A stretch of DNA of 64,000 nt from Clostridia bacterium (GTDB lineage Bacteria > Bacillota > Clostridia > Oscillospirales > Acutalibacteraceae). The position numbers and the translations under genes were made by a program. Positions 40,143-49,908 of the stretch are shown here, piece by piece. Position 1 is the first letter of the stretch; each line of letters opens with the position of its first letter. The DNA lies in NCBI GenBank assembly GCA_017548045.1, contig JAFYNR010000003.1:25838-89837 (forward strand), read 5' to 3'. The notes beneath the pieces were generated by a model. That model searched no databases. It was not told the origin of the DNA and was given only the letters and a program-made list of their open reading frames with translations.

Positions 40143-42434
40143 ATGTCATCATCAACAACGTTATGGTACAACGCACCCGCAAAAGCCTGGACCCAAAGCC
40201 TGCCCATAGGCAACGGCACACTGGGTGCTATGATTTACGGAACAACATCAAAAGAAACGCTCTGCCTCAATCATGACCAGCTCTGGAACGGCAGACCCAA
40301 AAATACAGTTAAAGACGGCGCACCCGAATCTTTCAAAAAAGCCCGTGATCTTGCTCTTGCAGGCAGACTTCACGAAGCTGAAAAAGAAATTGAAACAAAC
40401 TTTCAGAGCACATGGAGCCAGGCTTATATGCCCCTGGGCAATCTTGAAATTGAGTTTGAAGCTAAAGGCAGAATAAAGGATTACAGAAGATACCTTGACC
40501 TTGAAAATGCCGTTGCAGGCGTTGAATACACAAGAGGTGGAATCAGATACACAAGAGAGTATTTTGCTTCATATCCTTCAAAAGTTATTGCCGCAAAGCT
40601 TAAAGCAGAAGGTGGAAAGATGAGCTTCACCTTCGGCCTCACCTCAAAGCTCCGCAGTAACAGCGTTGCAGAAGGAAACACCGTTATACTCGACGGTGAA
40701 TGTCACGGCGAAAACAATATTGATAACGAAGCAAGCAACAAAAAATATTTTGATGAACCCGAAATGAGAGGTATGCGTTTCAGAGCTGCCGTGAAGGTTG
40801 TTACCGACGGTACGGTCAAAACAGTCGAAAACCGTATAAGCGTTACCGACGCAACCGAAGCAGTGCTTTTCTTCGCAAGTGAAACAAGCTTCAACGGTTG
40901 GAACAAGCATCCCTTCCTTGAAGGCAAGGAATATATGAAGCCCTGCCTTGAAACACTTGCTGCGGTCAATGATTACAACGAAGAAAAAGCTCGCCATATT
41001 GCTGATTACACAGAGCTTTACGGCAGAGTCAAGCTTGACATAGGCGAAGGCAGAGGCGATCTTCCCACAGACAAGCGTCTGAACGCATTCAAAAAGGATA
41101 AAAATGACCTTTCGCTTATCACTCTTGTTTATAATTACGGCAGATACCTTGCAATTTCATCTTCAAGAATCGGCTCACAGCCTTCAACACTTCAAGGTAT
41201 CTGGAACGACAGACTCACTCCTCCCTGGCACTCAAACTATACCGTTAACATAAACACAGAAATGAACTACTGGCCCGTACTTATGTGCCGTATGCCTGAA
41301 ATAAACTATCCTCTTATAGAGATGGTAAAGGAACTCAGCATAAGCGGTGAGAATGCCGCAAAGGGTCAGTACGGTGCAAAGGGCTGGACTTCTCACCACA
41401 ACGTTGACCTGTGGCGCCTTTCAACCCCCGTTGCGGGCAGTGCACAGTGGGCATTCTGGCACGGCTCATCAGGTTGGCTCTGTGAGCATCTTTTCGAGCA
41501 TTATGAATATACGAACGACGTTGAGTATCTCAGAGAGACCGCATATCCCGTAATGAAGAAAGCTGCCGAATTCTATCTAGACATTATGACGGAATACGAG
41601 GGCAAGCTTGTTCTTGCGCCCGGCACATCACCCGAAAACACTTTTGAATATGAAGGCAAGCCCTGCTGCGTTGCAAAGTATTCAACAATGTCAATGTCCA
41701 TAGCACGAGAGCTTTTTGAAAACTGCATAAAGGCTTGTGATATTCTCGGCATTGACGGCGATTTTGCCGAAGAACTTAAAAATACAGTTGCACATATGGC
41801 TGATTTCAAACTGGGCAGTGACGGTCAGCTTCTGGAATTTGACGACGATTACCCCGAGGTTGAAATCCATCACAGACACGTTTCGCATCTTTATGCACTT
41901 CATCCTGCACGCCTTATTACCGTTGACGGTACACCCGAGCTTGCAAAGGCCTGCCGCAGAACTCTTGAACGCAGAGGCGACAACGGCACCGGTTGGAGCC
42001 TTGGCTGGAAAATAAACTTCTGGGCAAGACTTTTTGACGGCGATCACGCTCTCAAACTTATCGAAATGCAGCTTCGCCCCGTAAAGAGTGTAGGCATCAA
42101 TTACACCAAAGGCGGCGGCACATACGAAAACCTTTTCGATGCACATCCCCCCTTCCAGATTGACGGTAACTTCGGCTTTGTAAGCGGCATCACCGAAATG
42201 CTTATGCAGAGTTATAACGGCAGAATTTATATCCTTCCTGCACTGCCCTCAAAGTGGGAAAACGGTAAGGTAAGCGGTCTGCTTGCAAAGGGCAACGTTA
42301 TTGTTGATATCGAATGGAAAAACGGCAAGGTATCAAGTTATAACCTTGAAGGCAAGGGCAAGTTTACCGTTATCGTTGACAGCAAAGAAAAAGAGGTTGA
42401 ACTTGACGGCAAAAAGGTGACCTTCAATGCCTGA
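40143..42434 (+). CDS. Alpha-L-fucosidase, GH95 family
   Basis: A 763-residue protein matching GH95 from end to end, the inverting alpha-1,2-L-fucosidase/alpha-L-galactosidase family. [27 protein letters not shown] opens the N-terminal beta domain. [29 protein letters not shown] is the helical-barrel signature, and [18 protein letters not shown] and QIDGNFG contain the usual catalytic Asn and Asp positions. No signal peptide is present, so it acts on imported oligosaccharides such as fucosylated mucin or xyloglucan fragments. The start is ATG 40143, with AAGGAG upstream; the in-frame extension above it spans the promoter. It overlaps the next gene by 8 nt. Confidence 0.93.
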   Translation: MSSSTTLWYNAPAKAWTQSLPIGNGTLGAMIYGTTSKETLCLNHDQLWNGRPKNTVKDGAPESFKKARDLALAGRLHEAEKEIETNFQSTWSQAYMPLGNLEIEFEAKGRIKDYRRYLDLENAVAGVEYTRGGIRYTREYFASYPSKVIAAKLKAEGGKMSFTFGLTSKLRSNSVAEGNTVILDGECHGENNIDNEASNKKYFDEPEMRGMRFRAAVKVVTDGTVKTVENRISVTDATEAVLFFASETSFNGWNKHPFLEGKEYMKPCLETLAAVNDYNEEKARHIADYTELYGRVKLDIGEGRGDLPTDKRLNAFKKDKNDLSLITLVYNYGRYLAISSSRIGSQPSTLQGIWNDRLTPPWHSNYTVNINTEMNYWPVLMCRMPEINYPLIEMVKELSISGENAAKGQYGAKGWTSHHNVDLWRLSTPVAGSAQWAFWHGSSGWLCEHLFEHYEYTNDVEYLRETAYPVMKKAAEFYLDIMTEYEGKLVLAPGTSPENTFEYEGKPCCVAKYSTMSMSIARELFENCIKACDILGIDGDFAEELKNTVAHMADFKLGSDGQLLEFDDDYPEVEIHHRHVSHLYALHPARLITVDGTPELAKACRRTLERRGDNGTGWSLGWKINFWARLFDGDHALKLIEMQLRPVKSVGINYTKGGGTYENLFDAHPPFQIDGNFGFVSGITEMLMQSYNGRIYILPALPSKWENGKVSGLLAKGNVIVDIEWKNGKVSSYNLEGKGKFTVIVDSKEKEVELDGKKVTFNA

Positions 42435-43023
42435 AAAATTTGACCTTTACGATTTTGACAAAACGGTTTATCCTTGGGATTCGGAAACGGTGTTTCTTTT
42501 TTACTGTATCCTCCGCAGACCCTATCTGATTATTCTCGCCCCCTGGCTGTTACTTAATCTGTTGCTTTTCTTTCTCGGCTTCGGTGATAAATTCAAGGGC
42601 AGGTGCTTTTCGTTTCTTCCTTTCATAAACGGAGAAAAAATGGCTCGGAAATTCTGGGAGAAACAACAGAAAAATATTTACCCCATTTTCAATCCCGAAA
42701 ACAGAGAAAGACCGGTTGTTGTGTGCTCGGCATCACCCGAATTTTTTCTTAAGCCCATCTGTGAAAAGTACGGTGTGCATACACTGATTGCAACAAGAAT
42801 GAATCCGAAAACAGGTAAAATATACGGCTTCAACTGCAAGGATAAGCAAAAGCCCGTAAGGCTTGCCGAGGCACTGCCCAACGCAGAATTCATCAATGTT
42901 TACTCCGATTCATTAAAGAACGACATCCATATTTTTGAATTGGGTCAGAAATGCTTTCACGCACAAAAAGGTACTCTCACCGAAATGAGCATTGAAGAAA
43001 TCCGCAGAAAAGTAAGTAAATAA
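42427..43023 (+). CDS. HAD-IB family phosphatase
   Basis: A 198-residue haloacid-dehalogenase-superfamily protein, phosphoserine-phosphatase-like. Motif I is YDFDKTVY (nucleophile Asp near residue 9), motif [11 protein letters not shown] and motif [16 protein letters not shown] hydrophobic stretch of about 20 residues near 33-53 lies in the cap region and may associate with the membrane. The natural substrate is unknown. The start overlaps the end of the fucosidase gene by 8 nt, so it is co-translated and might act on a sugar phosphate from that pathway, which is only an inference. Confidence 0.85.
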   Translation: MPEKFDLYDFDKTVYPWDSETVFLFYCILRRPYLIILAPWLLLNLLLFFLGFGDKFKGRCFSFLPFINGEKMARKFWEKQQKNIYPIFNPENRERPVVVCSASPEFFLKPICEKYGVHTLIATRMNPKTGKIYGFNCKDKQKPVRLAEALPNAEFINVYSDSLKNDIHIFELGQKCFHAQKGTLTEMSIEEIRRKVSK

Positions 43024-43027
43024 AAGC

Positions 43028-43067
43028 ATCACCCGTCGGTTAAAATAACCAACGGGTGATTTTTTTG
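43028..43067 (+). terminator. Hairpin terminator after the HAD gene, overlapping the plsY start
   Basis: ATCACCCGTCGGTT, 5-nt loop, AACCAACGGGTGAT, then seven T. The plsY ribosome site (GGGTGA) lies in the 3' arm, so folding would also hide plsY translation. Confidence 0.8.
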
Positions 43068-43673
43068 AAATTTGTAATATTGAGTTCCGTTTTATCATAC
43101 CTCATCGGCAGTATCAGCTTTGCGGTAATTCTTTCGAAAAAACTGACCGGCAAGGATGTCCGCACCGCAGGCAGCGGAAACGCAGGTGCAACAAACGTAT
43201 TGAGAACCTCGGGCAAAAAAGCTGCGTCAGCCGTTTTTCTTCTTGATTTTCTGAAAGGATTCATTGCGGTAATCATTGCAAAATGCTTCATTCTGTTTTT
43301 GGAAGCACCGTACGAATGTATTTACCTTGCAGGCTTTTCAGCCCAGCTTGGACACTGCTTTCCTGTTTTTTTCGGTTTCAAGGGCGGCAAGGGTGTTGCA
43401 ACCGCCGCAGGCGCCGCCACCGCAATTATGCCCGTTACAGCCTCCGTACTGATTGCGGTTTTTGCTGCTGTTGCACTCATAACAAAAACCGCTTCCATAG
43501 CATCCTGCACCTGTGCCGTGCTTTATCCTCTGCTTGCATATTTTATGACCGACTCCAAAGACATTTTCAACTTTGTTTTTGCCGCATCCTGTTCCGTACT
43601 GATAATCATTATGCACGGAGCAAATATCGCACGCCTTCTTGACGGTGAAGAAAAATCCGTTTCCTCCAAATAA
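43065..43673 (+). CDS. plsY: Acyl-phosphate:glycerol-3-phosphate acyltransferase
   Basis: A 202-residue, five-helix membrane enzyme that makes lysophosphatidate from acyl-phosphate and glycerol 3-phosphate. The three PlsY motifs are present: SYLIGSISFAVI with TGKDVRTAGSGNAGATNVLRT, then GHCFPVFFGFKGGKGVATAAG. The start is uncertain: TTG 43065 fits the family N-terminal length and has GGGTG upstream, while GTG 43056 lies in the hairpin stem. No independent promoter is seen, so expression may depend on read-through of the preceding terminator. Confidence 0.92.
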   Translation: MKFVILSSVLSYLIGSISFAVILSKKLTGKDVRTAGSGNAGATNVLRTSGKKAASAVFLLDFLKGFIAVIIAKCFILFLEAPYECIYLAGFSAQLGHCFPVFFGFKGGKGVATAAGAATAIMPVTASVLIAVFAAVALITKTASIASCTCAVLYPLLAYFMTDSKDIFNFVFAASCSVLIIIMHGANIARLLDGEEKSVSSK

Positions 43674-43781
43674 TTCAAGGTATGTAAATATTTAAGCAGA
43701 TATCCGTCCGTTTTAACAAAAATTCATTTTCTGTCTATAAAATGTTTTACCCCCGTTCATACAAAGTTAACAGCGGAATAA

Positions 43782-43810
43782 TTGAATATAAAAAGCAGAA
43801 AAGCTATAAT
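43782..43810 (+). promoter_or_regulatory. Promoter of the surface B-repeat protein gene
   Basis: TTGAAT (43782-43787), 17-bp spacer, TATAAT (43805-43810), start near 43817. Confidence 0.6.
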
Positions 43811-43824
43811 TTTTATCGCAATCT

Positions 43825-43862
43825 GAAAGTGTGCGGAGGGGGACACCGCAGAAAGCACTTTC
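43825..43862 (+). promoter_or_regulatory. Structured 5' leader of the surface protein mRNA
   Basis: An outer 7-bp stem GAAAGTG/CACTTTC encloses an inner TGCGG/CCGCA stem with a 9-nt purine-rich loop. It begins about 8 nt from the predicted transcript start. No known riboswitch consensus was recognised; mRNA 5'-end stabilisation is a simple explanation. Confidence 0.45.
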
Positions 43863-43893
43863 AATGTATATTAATATAAAACGGAGGAAAAAA

Positions 43894-45114
43894 ATGAAAA
43901 GAATCAAAAGCTTTTTAGCGGTGCTTCTTGCATTCGCATTCATTCTGACCGCAACTCCCCTGTCGGGCTTTGCGGCAGAGGTGGCAGATAACGGCGAAAC
44001 AACCGTTACTCAGCCCGAAGCAAACGAAAACGAAACTCCCGAAGCAGAGGAGTCTGCCAAGGAATATACCGTTACCTATTATTCAAACGGAAAAAAATAC
44101 GGCGATATTCAGACCTACAAAGCAGGCGAAACCATTCAGCCTCCTCAGGCACCCGAAGCGGAGGAAGGTCACATTTTTAATGGGTGGGTTATTAATGAAA
44201 ACCAGGATAAGCTTCCCGAAACAATGCCCGAAAACAACCTCGAAGCATCTGCATCGTGGAAACTCAAAGACGTGAACATTACTTTTGTATCAGACGGTAC
44301 GGAGGTAAAAAAGGCAACTGTACCCTTCGGTTCAAGCGTTGAGGAAACCGTACCCGTTGACCCCGAAAAGGAGGGCTACAAATTTGCAGGCTGGTTTGAT
44401 GAAAACGGCAAGAATGTTTACGAATACAAAACCGTACCTTCATCCGACCTTTCCTTTACTGCAAAGTGGCTTAAGAATGCCAACGTAACCTATATGATGA
44501 GCAAGGATAAATCCTATGCCGCATACGAGGTAACCGAAGGCGATAAAATTCCCGTACCCGAAAAGAATCCGGAAAAATTCGCACATAAATTTGTTGGCTG
44601 GAGCCCCGAAATTCCCGATGTAATGCCTGCCGAAGATCTTGTATTTGAAGCTCAGTATGAGGTTGACAAGGACTTTGTCACCGTACTCATCGGTGGTGTG
44701 CTTATCGCGGGCGGTGCAATCGGTCTTACCGCCGCGGCAATTACAGGTCTTTCAATAGTAGGCGGCATCATTGCGGTTATCGGTCTTTCATCAATAGTCG
44801 GCAATATCACAAAAACCTATAAAGTAACCTTTAAGGTTGACGGCTCGGTTTACAAAATCTACAACGTTGAAGCAGGCAAGAAAATAACCGTACCCGATGA
44901 CCCCGAAAAAGAAGGCTATGATTTTGCAGGCTGGACACCCGATATCCCCGATGAAATGCCCAAGAATGACCTGACTTTTGAAGCAAAATGGTCCTCAAAG
45001 GATACAGATATCCCCGATACGGGCTCTTCTGCGGCAGGTCTTGCGGCATTTGCTGCCCTCACCGTTTCTGCGGCTGCAGCTGTGCTTCTTATAAAGAAAA
45101 AGAAGGATAAATAA
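43894..45114 (+). CDS. Sortase-anchored surface protein with InlB-type B-repeats
   Basis: A 406-residue exported protein. Residues 1-27 are a signal peptide (KRIKSFLAVLLAFAF...GFAAE), followed by an acidic Pro/Glu linker. Four Listeria-Bacteroides (B-repeat) units each end in a FAGW/FNGW/FVGW core and an EAKW-like strand. Units 3 and 4 are split by an unusual Gly/Ala-rich hydrophobic stretch of about 45 residues (VTVLIGGVLIAGGAIGLTAA and onward). The C-terminus is a wall-sorting signal: IPDTG, a hydrophobic helix, then KKKKDK. The start is ATG 43894 behind GGAGG. It is its own transcription unit with a promoter and terminator. Confidence 0.85.
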   Translation: MKRIKSFLAVLLAFAFILTATPLSGFAAEVADNGETTVTQPEANENETPEAEESAKEYTVTYYSNGKKYGDIQTYKAGETIQPPQAPEAEEGHIFNGWVINENQDKLPETMPENNLEASASWKLKDVNITFVSDGTEVKKATVPFGSSVEETVPVDPEKEGYKFAGWFDENGKNVYEYKTVPSSDLSFTAKWLKNANVTYMMSKDKSYAAYEVTEGDKIPVPEKNPEKFAHKFVGWSPEIPDVMPAEDLVFEAQYEVDKDFVTVLIGGVLIAGGAIGLTAAAITGLSIVGGIIAVIGLSSIVGNITKTYKVTFKVDGSVYKIYNVEAGKKITVPDDPEKEGYDFAGWTPDIPDEMPKNDLTFEAKWSSKDTDIPDTGSSAAGLAAFAALTVSAAAAVLLIKKKKDK

Positions 45115-45125
45115 ACAAACTTAAC

Positions 45126-45165
45126 ACAAACCGCAGGCTCTTTGTCCCGTGAGTCTGCGGTTTGT
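45126..45165 (+). terminator. Terminator of the surface protein gene
   Basis: ACAAACCGCAG/CTGCGGTTTGT stem with an 18-nt partly paired loop, then ATGTTTTT. Confidence 0.75.
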
Positions 45166-45226
45166 ATGTTTTTCACCAAAAAGAATATCTTCGTTTATGC
45201 AATGTTACAAATATCGCTCCGAGGTA

Positions 45227-45255
45227 TTGACAAACGAGGTTTGTAATTATAAACT
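45227..45255 (+). promoter_or_regulatory. Promoter of the blaI-blaR1-like operon
   Basis: TTGACA (45227-45232), 17-bp spacer, TAAACT (45250-45255). The -10 lies inside the first operator palindrome. Confidence 0.6.
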
Positions 45256-45281
45256 TTAATTGAGGTTTGCAATTACAAACC
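45238..45281 (+). promoter_or_regulatory. Two palindromic operators for the BlaI-type repressor
   Basis: GGTTTGTAATTATAAACT (45238-45255) and GGTTTGCAATTACAAACC (45264-45281) are near-perfect 18-bp dyads 26 bp apart. They cover the -10 region and transcript start, like paired BlaI/MecI dimer sites. Confidence 0.75.
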
Positions 45282-45308
45282 ATTACATTTATGAAACGGG
45301 GAGATACT

Positions 45309-45671
45309 ATGAGTGACCTTGCATTATGGGACAGTGAATATAAGTTTATGTGTGTTGTGTGGGACAGTGCACCGATAAATTCAGGCAAGCTTGTTGAGCT
45401 TTGCGACGAAAGGCTGGGCTGGAAAAAATCCACCACCTACAATGCAATCCGCAAAATGTGCGAAAAAGGACTTATTATGAATGAAAATGCCGTCGTTACC
45501 GTGCTTGTACCGAAGGAAAGCGTGCAGGCAAACGAAAGCGAAAGCTTTGTGGAGCGTACCTTTGACGGCTCACTGCCTTCATTTCTTGCGTCTTTTCTCG
45601 GCGGCAAAAAACTGAGTGAAAAGGAGGCTCTTCGTCTTACAGAGCTTATCAACTCACACAAGGAGGAATAA
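45309..45671 (+). CDS. BlaI/MecI-family winged-helix repressor
   Basis: A 120-residue repressor. LALWDSEYKFMCVVWDSAPI is the typical opening, WKKSTTYNAIRKMCEKGLI the recognition helix, and the C-terminal LRLTELINSHKEE part of the dimer region. In the classic system the partner protease signals cleavage of this repressor. The start is ATG 45309 behind GGGGAG. It is 2 nt upstream of the M56 sensor gene. Two matching palindromes cover its own promoter, so autorepression is very likely. Confidence 0.93.
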   Translation: MSDLALWDSEYKFMCVVWDSAPINSGKLVELCDERLGWKKSTTYNAIRKMCEKGLIMNENAVVTVLVPKESVQANESESFVERTFDGSLPSFLASFLGGKKLSEKEALRLTELINSHKEE

Positions 45672-45673
45672 GT

Positions 45674-48600
45674 ATGAATATACCTTTTGAAGATATTTTT
45701 ATTACAGTCCTCAATATGAGCATTACGGGAAGCTACATAATTGCCGCCATATTGCTTCTGCGCCTGCTGTTAAAAAAAGCTCCCAAAGTTTTTTCATACA
45801 GCTTGTGGGCAATAGCAGGTCTAAGGCTTTTATGCCCGTTTTCATTTTCATCAGTAATCAGTATATTCAACCTTATTGCACCGCCTTCCGCAGAATCATC
45901 CTTAGTCGGTGCCACCGCAAACGGTTACATACCTCAGGATATAAGCATAATGCTTATTCCCGAAGTCAATACGGGCATACCTGCCGCAGATACGGTTATT
46001 AACACCGTACTGCCTTCCGCGCAGCCCACAGCAAGCGTAAATCCTATGCAGATTATATTGAGCGTTGCCGGTGCTGTATGGGGTATAGGCATTCTTGCGA
46101 TGTGTGTTTACGGTATCGTTTCCGTAATCGACGTCAAAAAGAAGATTAAATTCGCCACAAAACTCAGAGATAACATTTTTGAATGTGATTGCATACCCTC
46201 GCCTTTTGTTTTCGGCATAATCAAGCCCAAGATATATCTGCCATGCGGTATGAGTGAGAATCAGCTTGAATACGTGCTTATGCACGAAAAAAATCACATC
46301 CGCCGTTTTGACCATATCACAAGAACAATCGCCTTTATCGTCCTTATTCTGCACTGGTTCAATCCCTTCGTATGGATAGGCTATACACTGGCAATTCACG
46401 ATATGGAAATGAGTTGTGATGAAAGCGTACTCAAAAAACTGGGCACGGAAGCAAAAAAAGCATACAGCTTCACTTTAGTAAGCGTGGGTGCCGACAAAAA
46501 GCTTTCCTTCCGCACTCCCCTTTCCTTCGGTGAAAACGGCGTTGAAAAAAGAGTTAAAAATATTCTCGGCTTCAAAAAGCCGAAGGTTATTGCGGTTATC
46601 GTGTGCGTTGTTCTTTGCGTTGTTGCCGCCGCAGTATGTCTTACAAACGGTATTTCGGAAAAAGACAAAAACAGCGAAGCCGTTATGAACGATATGCAGT
46701 CTCAGATTGAAGCCCGTCTTGAGGAAATGTTCTCGGCAGAGGCTTATCAATACGGAACCAACAATTATGAAATTTACACCGCAGGCGCAAAAATAGCCGT
46801 AACAGAAGATGAACCAGACGGCACAACAACGGTTTACGGCAGAAAAAGAATATTCAGCTTTGATATAAGCTACGAACACCTTATCAGGTACGAAGAAGAA
46901 TATCTGTATCCCACGGAAATACCACCCACAAGCACTTTCAAAGCAAGTTTTGATAATGAGGGCAAACTTATATCCGTAGAAGACGTTGAGGGAAAAATAC
47001 CGCAGCTTCCCGAAACAGTACGGTATGATTTTGACGAGCGTGACAGAGCGTACAGACGTGCGGAAAAGCAACTCAAAGCTCAATATTCAAAAATAAAAAT
47101 ATACACCAAGGGTATTTTTGAATCTTATTTCAGCGGCACCGCACTTGACGGTTTTGAAGCGCAGAGTTTTGAACTTGCGGGCGACTGCTTCGGAAACCCC
47201 GTTGCGGCAATCAGTTTTTCCTGCGTTCAGTCTGAAAAGCAATACAGAATAAGCGATTATTATGAGCTTACCAAAATTGTTGACGGCGAACGAATCCCGC
47301 TTGAATCAAAAACACTTTCCGATTCGGATACGGTATTGGTTCCCACAGGCAAGCACGCAGGCAGAGAAGTGCTTTACTTTGCCTACCTTTCAAAGTATAT
47401 TGATGCACTTGAAAAATGCGAATATGAAATCAAGTTTTTCGTTCAGACGGAAGGCAATAATGCTTACGAGGAATACTTTGTAAAATTCAAGGTTGACGAC
47501 CTTTCACCCTCAAAATTCACAAAACCGTCACTGACATACGATACCCTTAACAAAGGTTATAACCCCGGATTATTTGAAGTAACAAGAGAAGAATTTGTTT
47601 CCGGTGAAATATATCCCTGCAACTCAGCACTGAACAAAGTAACTCTCAGCGAAAAAAATCTGAAACAAATCAAAAAGCTTCTGGATAAAGCCGTGTTTAC
47701 TTATGACAAAAAAGAAATGAGCTATCCCGAATATCTTGAAGCATACACTGTTGAGCTTACGGATGAAAAAGGCAGGAACTATAATTTTACCGTTTACGGC
47801 AATTTAATCAACGACAGCAATGCGGAATACACCCAGCACCCCTATATTGAGCTTAATTCAGATGAGCTTTTTAATTATATAAACGAAACCTATCCTGCCG
47901 CTATGAGCAATATGATTGAATCCGGCTATGAAACCTCAACGAATATTTTTGCTAAAAATCCCTATCCGCTGACAACTCAAACTGATACGAATAAAAATAT
48001 TGACCCGACTTCCGTAACCGAATATATCGTAAGCAACATCAAATTCACCTCCCCTGCCGACGGTCTGAAGCTTATAGGCTTTGATGTTTCCCGCAGTTTC
48101 ATCAATATCAGTTTTCTGAATGAAGGTACCGAAACAGTAGGATATTCGGAAGATTACACTATGGATAAGCTTGTTGACGGTCAGTGGCAGAGCGTTGAGC
48201 AAATCAAAAAATACCAAGCCCTTGATGCGTGGTTTACTGAACCTGGCGGTACAAGCCCCGCACAGCTCTGCACAGATAAATTCTATCTGAATTTGGAAGG
48301 CGGAACATACCGTATTCACCTGCCCGTTATCAGCGAAACCAAAGGTAACATTACCGTTGAGTTTACCGTAAAGGCTTATATGATAACGGAGCACGATGCT
48401 TTCGGTTTTGAAGGCACGCCCGTTCAGATTGATGTCAGACCAAAGGACAATGATAATTTCTTCTGTACCGATTTCACCTATGACGAAATGCTCGAAATTG
48501 CAGAGCTTTACGGCAAGGGCGGTTTTGAAGAAGAAAAGCCCACGGGTATTCTTAAAGAAAAAGCCGCAAGAGTAACCGTTATCGACAATAAGGGCTTCAA

Positions 48601-48718
48601 ATACAGCTTCATAATTTACGACGACGGTGTTATCAATATCGACGGAAGAAATTATGCAAACAACAACGGTAAAGAAATTTATGAATTGTTGACAGCAGAA
48701 ATATACGACAGGCTGTAA
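45674..48718 (+). CDS. BlaR1-like M56 membrane metalloprotease with non-penicillin-binding sensor
   Basis: A 1014-residue sensor-protease. Residues 1-330 carry about five membrane helices and the M56 zinc motif H204-EKN-H208, with the later ligand region DMEMSCDESVLKK, as in BlaR1/MecR1. The 690-residue extracytoplasmic part is not a transpeptidase-like domain: no SxxK/KTG set was found. It contains an alpha/beta module near 690-740 (YTVELTDEKGRNYNF), a bacterial Ig-like domain near 786-900 (YTMDKLVDGQW), and a second copy of the first module at the C-terminus (VTVIDNKGFKYSF). It should cleave or trigger loss of the BlaI-type repressor on sensing an unknown signal. Confidence 0.88.
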   Translation: MNIPFEDIFITVLNMSITGSYIIAAILLLRLLLKKAPKVFSYSLWAIAGLRLLCPFSFSSVISIFNLIAPPSAESSLVGATANGYIPQDISIMLIPEVNTGIPAADTVINTVLPSAQPTASVNPMQIILSVAGAVWGIGILAMCVYGIVSVIDVKKKIKFATKLRDNIFECDCIPSPFVFGIIKPKIYLPCGMSENQLEYVLMHEKNHIRRFDHITRTIAFIVLILHWFNPFVWIGYTLAIHDMEMSCDESVLKKLGTEAKKAYSFTLVSVGADKKLSFRTPLSFGENGVEKRVKNILGFKKPKVIAVIVCVVLCVVAAAVCLTNGISEKDKNSEAVMNDMQSQIEARLEEMFSAEAYQYGTNNYEIYTAGAKIAVTEDEPDGTTTVYGRKRIFSFDISYEHLIRYEEEYLYPTEIPPTSTFKASFDNEGKLISVEDVEGKIPQLPETVRYDFDERDRAYRRAEKQLKAQYSKIKIYTKGIFESYFSGTALDGFEAQSFELAGDCFGNPVAAISFSCVQSEKQYRISDYYELTKIVDGERIPLESKTLSDSDTVLVPTGKHAGREVLYFAYLSKYIDALEKCEYEIKFFVQTEGNNAYEEYFVKFKVDDLSPSKFTKPSLTYDTLNKGYNPGLFEVTREEFVSGEIYPCNSALNKVTLSEKNLKQIKKLLDKAVFTYDKKEMSYPEYLEAYTVELTDEKGRNYNFTVYGNLINDSNAEYTQHPYIELNSDELFNYINETYPAAMSNMIESGYETSTNIFAKNPYPLTTQTDTNKNIDPTSVTEYIVSNIKFTSPADGLKLIGFDVSRSFINISFLNEGTETVGYSEDYTMDKLVDGQWQSVEQIKKYQALDAWFTEPGGTSPAQLCTDKFYLNLEGGTYRIHLPVISETKGNITVEFTVKAYMITEHDAFGFEGTPVQIDVRPKDNDNFFCTDFTYDEMLEIAELYGKGGFEEEKPTGILKEKAARVTVIDNKGFKYSFIIYDDGVINIDGRNYANNNGKEIYELLTAEIYDRL

Positions 48719-48735
48719 ACTGAAAGGGACAAAAG

Positions 48736-49830
48736 ATGAACGTATTCAAAAATTTTATATGTATTTTTCTCGTATTTATTATCTGTTTTTCCATCTGTGC
48801 CTGCACAAAGGATTTTGGCGAATTGCCCGTAACATTCTCTGAAAGCGATGAATCACAGATGGAAACTGCAGATATATCGAAACCTGCATCAAAGGTAAAT
48901 TCATCGGCAAGCACGGGTGGAACCTCTGCTGAAAGCAAATCTGATAAAGAAGATTCTTCAACAAAAAATCAGTATTTAAAACCCACCGCAGGCACAACAA
49001 AAACCAAGCCTGCTCCTACGTATGCATCGGATATCAGCGGTTACGTCACCAAACCCGACAAGCAGATTACACCGCCCGATACCGAACCGAAAACAGTATA
49101 CGTGCTCTCTGATGTAAAGAGCAACGTAAAGGGCTGTCTTGAAATTGCGGGAATTGAGCTTACGGTTTCATCCTATTCGGGTACAATGCTTTACGTCAAC
49201 TATACATATACACCCGATGAAATCTTTTATATGAGCAGTGATTTTACGCTTCAGAAGCAGGTTGACGGTCAATGGACGGATATGGTACAGATAAGAACCG
49301 TCAATCCCGGTAAAACCGCCACTCTGAATTATGATGCAAAACACAGTATTCCCGAGTATTATCACCTTGATAAATATATGAATAACCCCGAAAACGGCAG
49401 GTACAGGCTCAAGCCTTTTATCGGCAAAAATTTTGAATTAACCGAATTGTCCGGGTTCGAAATAGAATTCACCGTCACAAAGCAAACGGTGAAAAAAGCA
49501 AGCCTTCTGCAAAAGGTTGAAAACCCTGTTGCCGCAAATTTCGGCTTTGCGTCATACAGTACAAACTACACCTATTCCCTTCTCGACAGCCGTCAACTTG
49601 CGAGAATTGCAACCCTTTACAACAACCTCAGATTTACACCCATTGCGATACCCGAAACGGTTTATACGGATTATACCCTCACAATAATTGATGGCAACGG
49701 ATATGAACATTCACTTGTTCTTTGCAACAAGGGCATCGTGGCACTTCAAACCGGAACGGGCAATTATTACTTTGTTGAAAACGGTGAGGAGCTGTATGAA
49801 TATTTTGACAGTATTTTGCTGAACGAATAA
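48736..49830 (+). CDS. Lipoprotein sharing sensor modules with the BlaR1-like protein
   Basis: A 364-residue predicted lipoprotein. The signal helix ends in ICAC, giving a lipidated Cys at about residue 23. A Ser/Thr/Lys/Pro-rich linker runs to about residue 120. Residues about 135-250 match the Ig-like domain of the preceding sensor (DFTLQKQVDGQW against DYTMDKLVDGQW). Residues about 310-364 match its terminal module (YTLTIIDGNGYEHSLVL against VTVIDNKGFKYSFII). It begins 18 nt after the sensor gene with AAAGGG upstream, so it belongs to the operon. It may be a ligand-binding partner, decoy or target of the sensor; its function is unknown. Confidence 0.8.
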   Translation: MNVFKNFICIFLVFIICFSICACTKDFGELPVTFSESDESQMETADISKPASKVNSSASTGGTSAESKSDKEDSSTKNQYLKPTAGTTKTKPAPTYASDISGYVTKPDKQITPPDTEPKTVYVLSDVKSNVKGCLEIAGIELTVSSYSGTMLYVNYTYTPDEIFYMSSDFTLQKQVDGQWTDMVQIRTVNPGKTATLNYDAKHSIPEYYHLDKYMNNPENGRYRLKPFIGKNFELTELSGFEIEFTVTKQTVKKASLLQKVENPVAANFGFASYSTNYTYSLLDSRQLARIATLYNNLRFTPIAIPETVYTDYTLTIIDGNGYEHSLVLCNKGIVALQTGTGNYYFVENGEELYEYFDSILLNE

Positions 49831-49908
49831 GTGGTTTTGCATAATTTTGTGTAAAAAACATCACTTTGAATCATAAATCCCCTTGAACGGTAGTGCAAAA
49901 CAACAAAT

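Noticed and set aside
41691-42146. 151-residue minus-strand open frame inside the fucosidase gene
   Set aside because: Antisense shadow of the conserved GH95 catalytic region.
43825-43862. Known riboswitch upstream of the surface protein
   Set aside because: No conserved core of c-di-GMP, preQ1, SAM, TPP or cobalamin riboswitches could be recognised; only a nested hairpin is visible.
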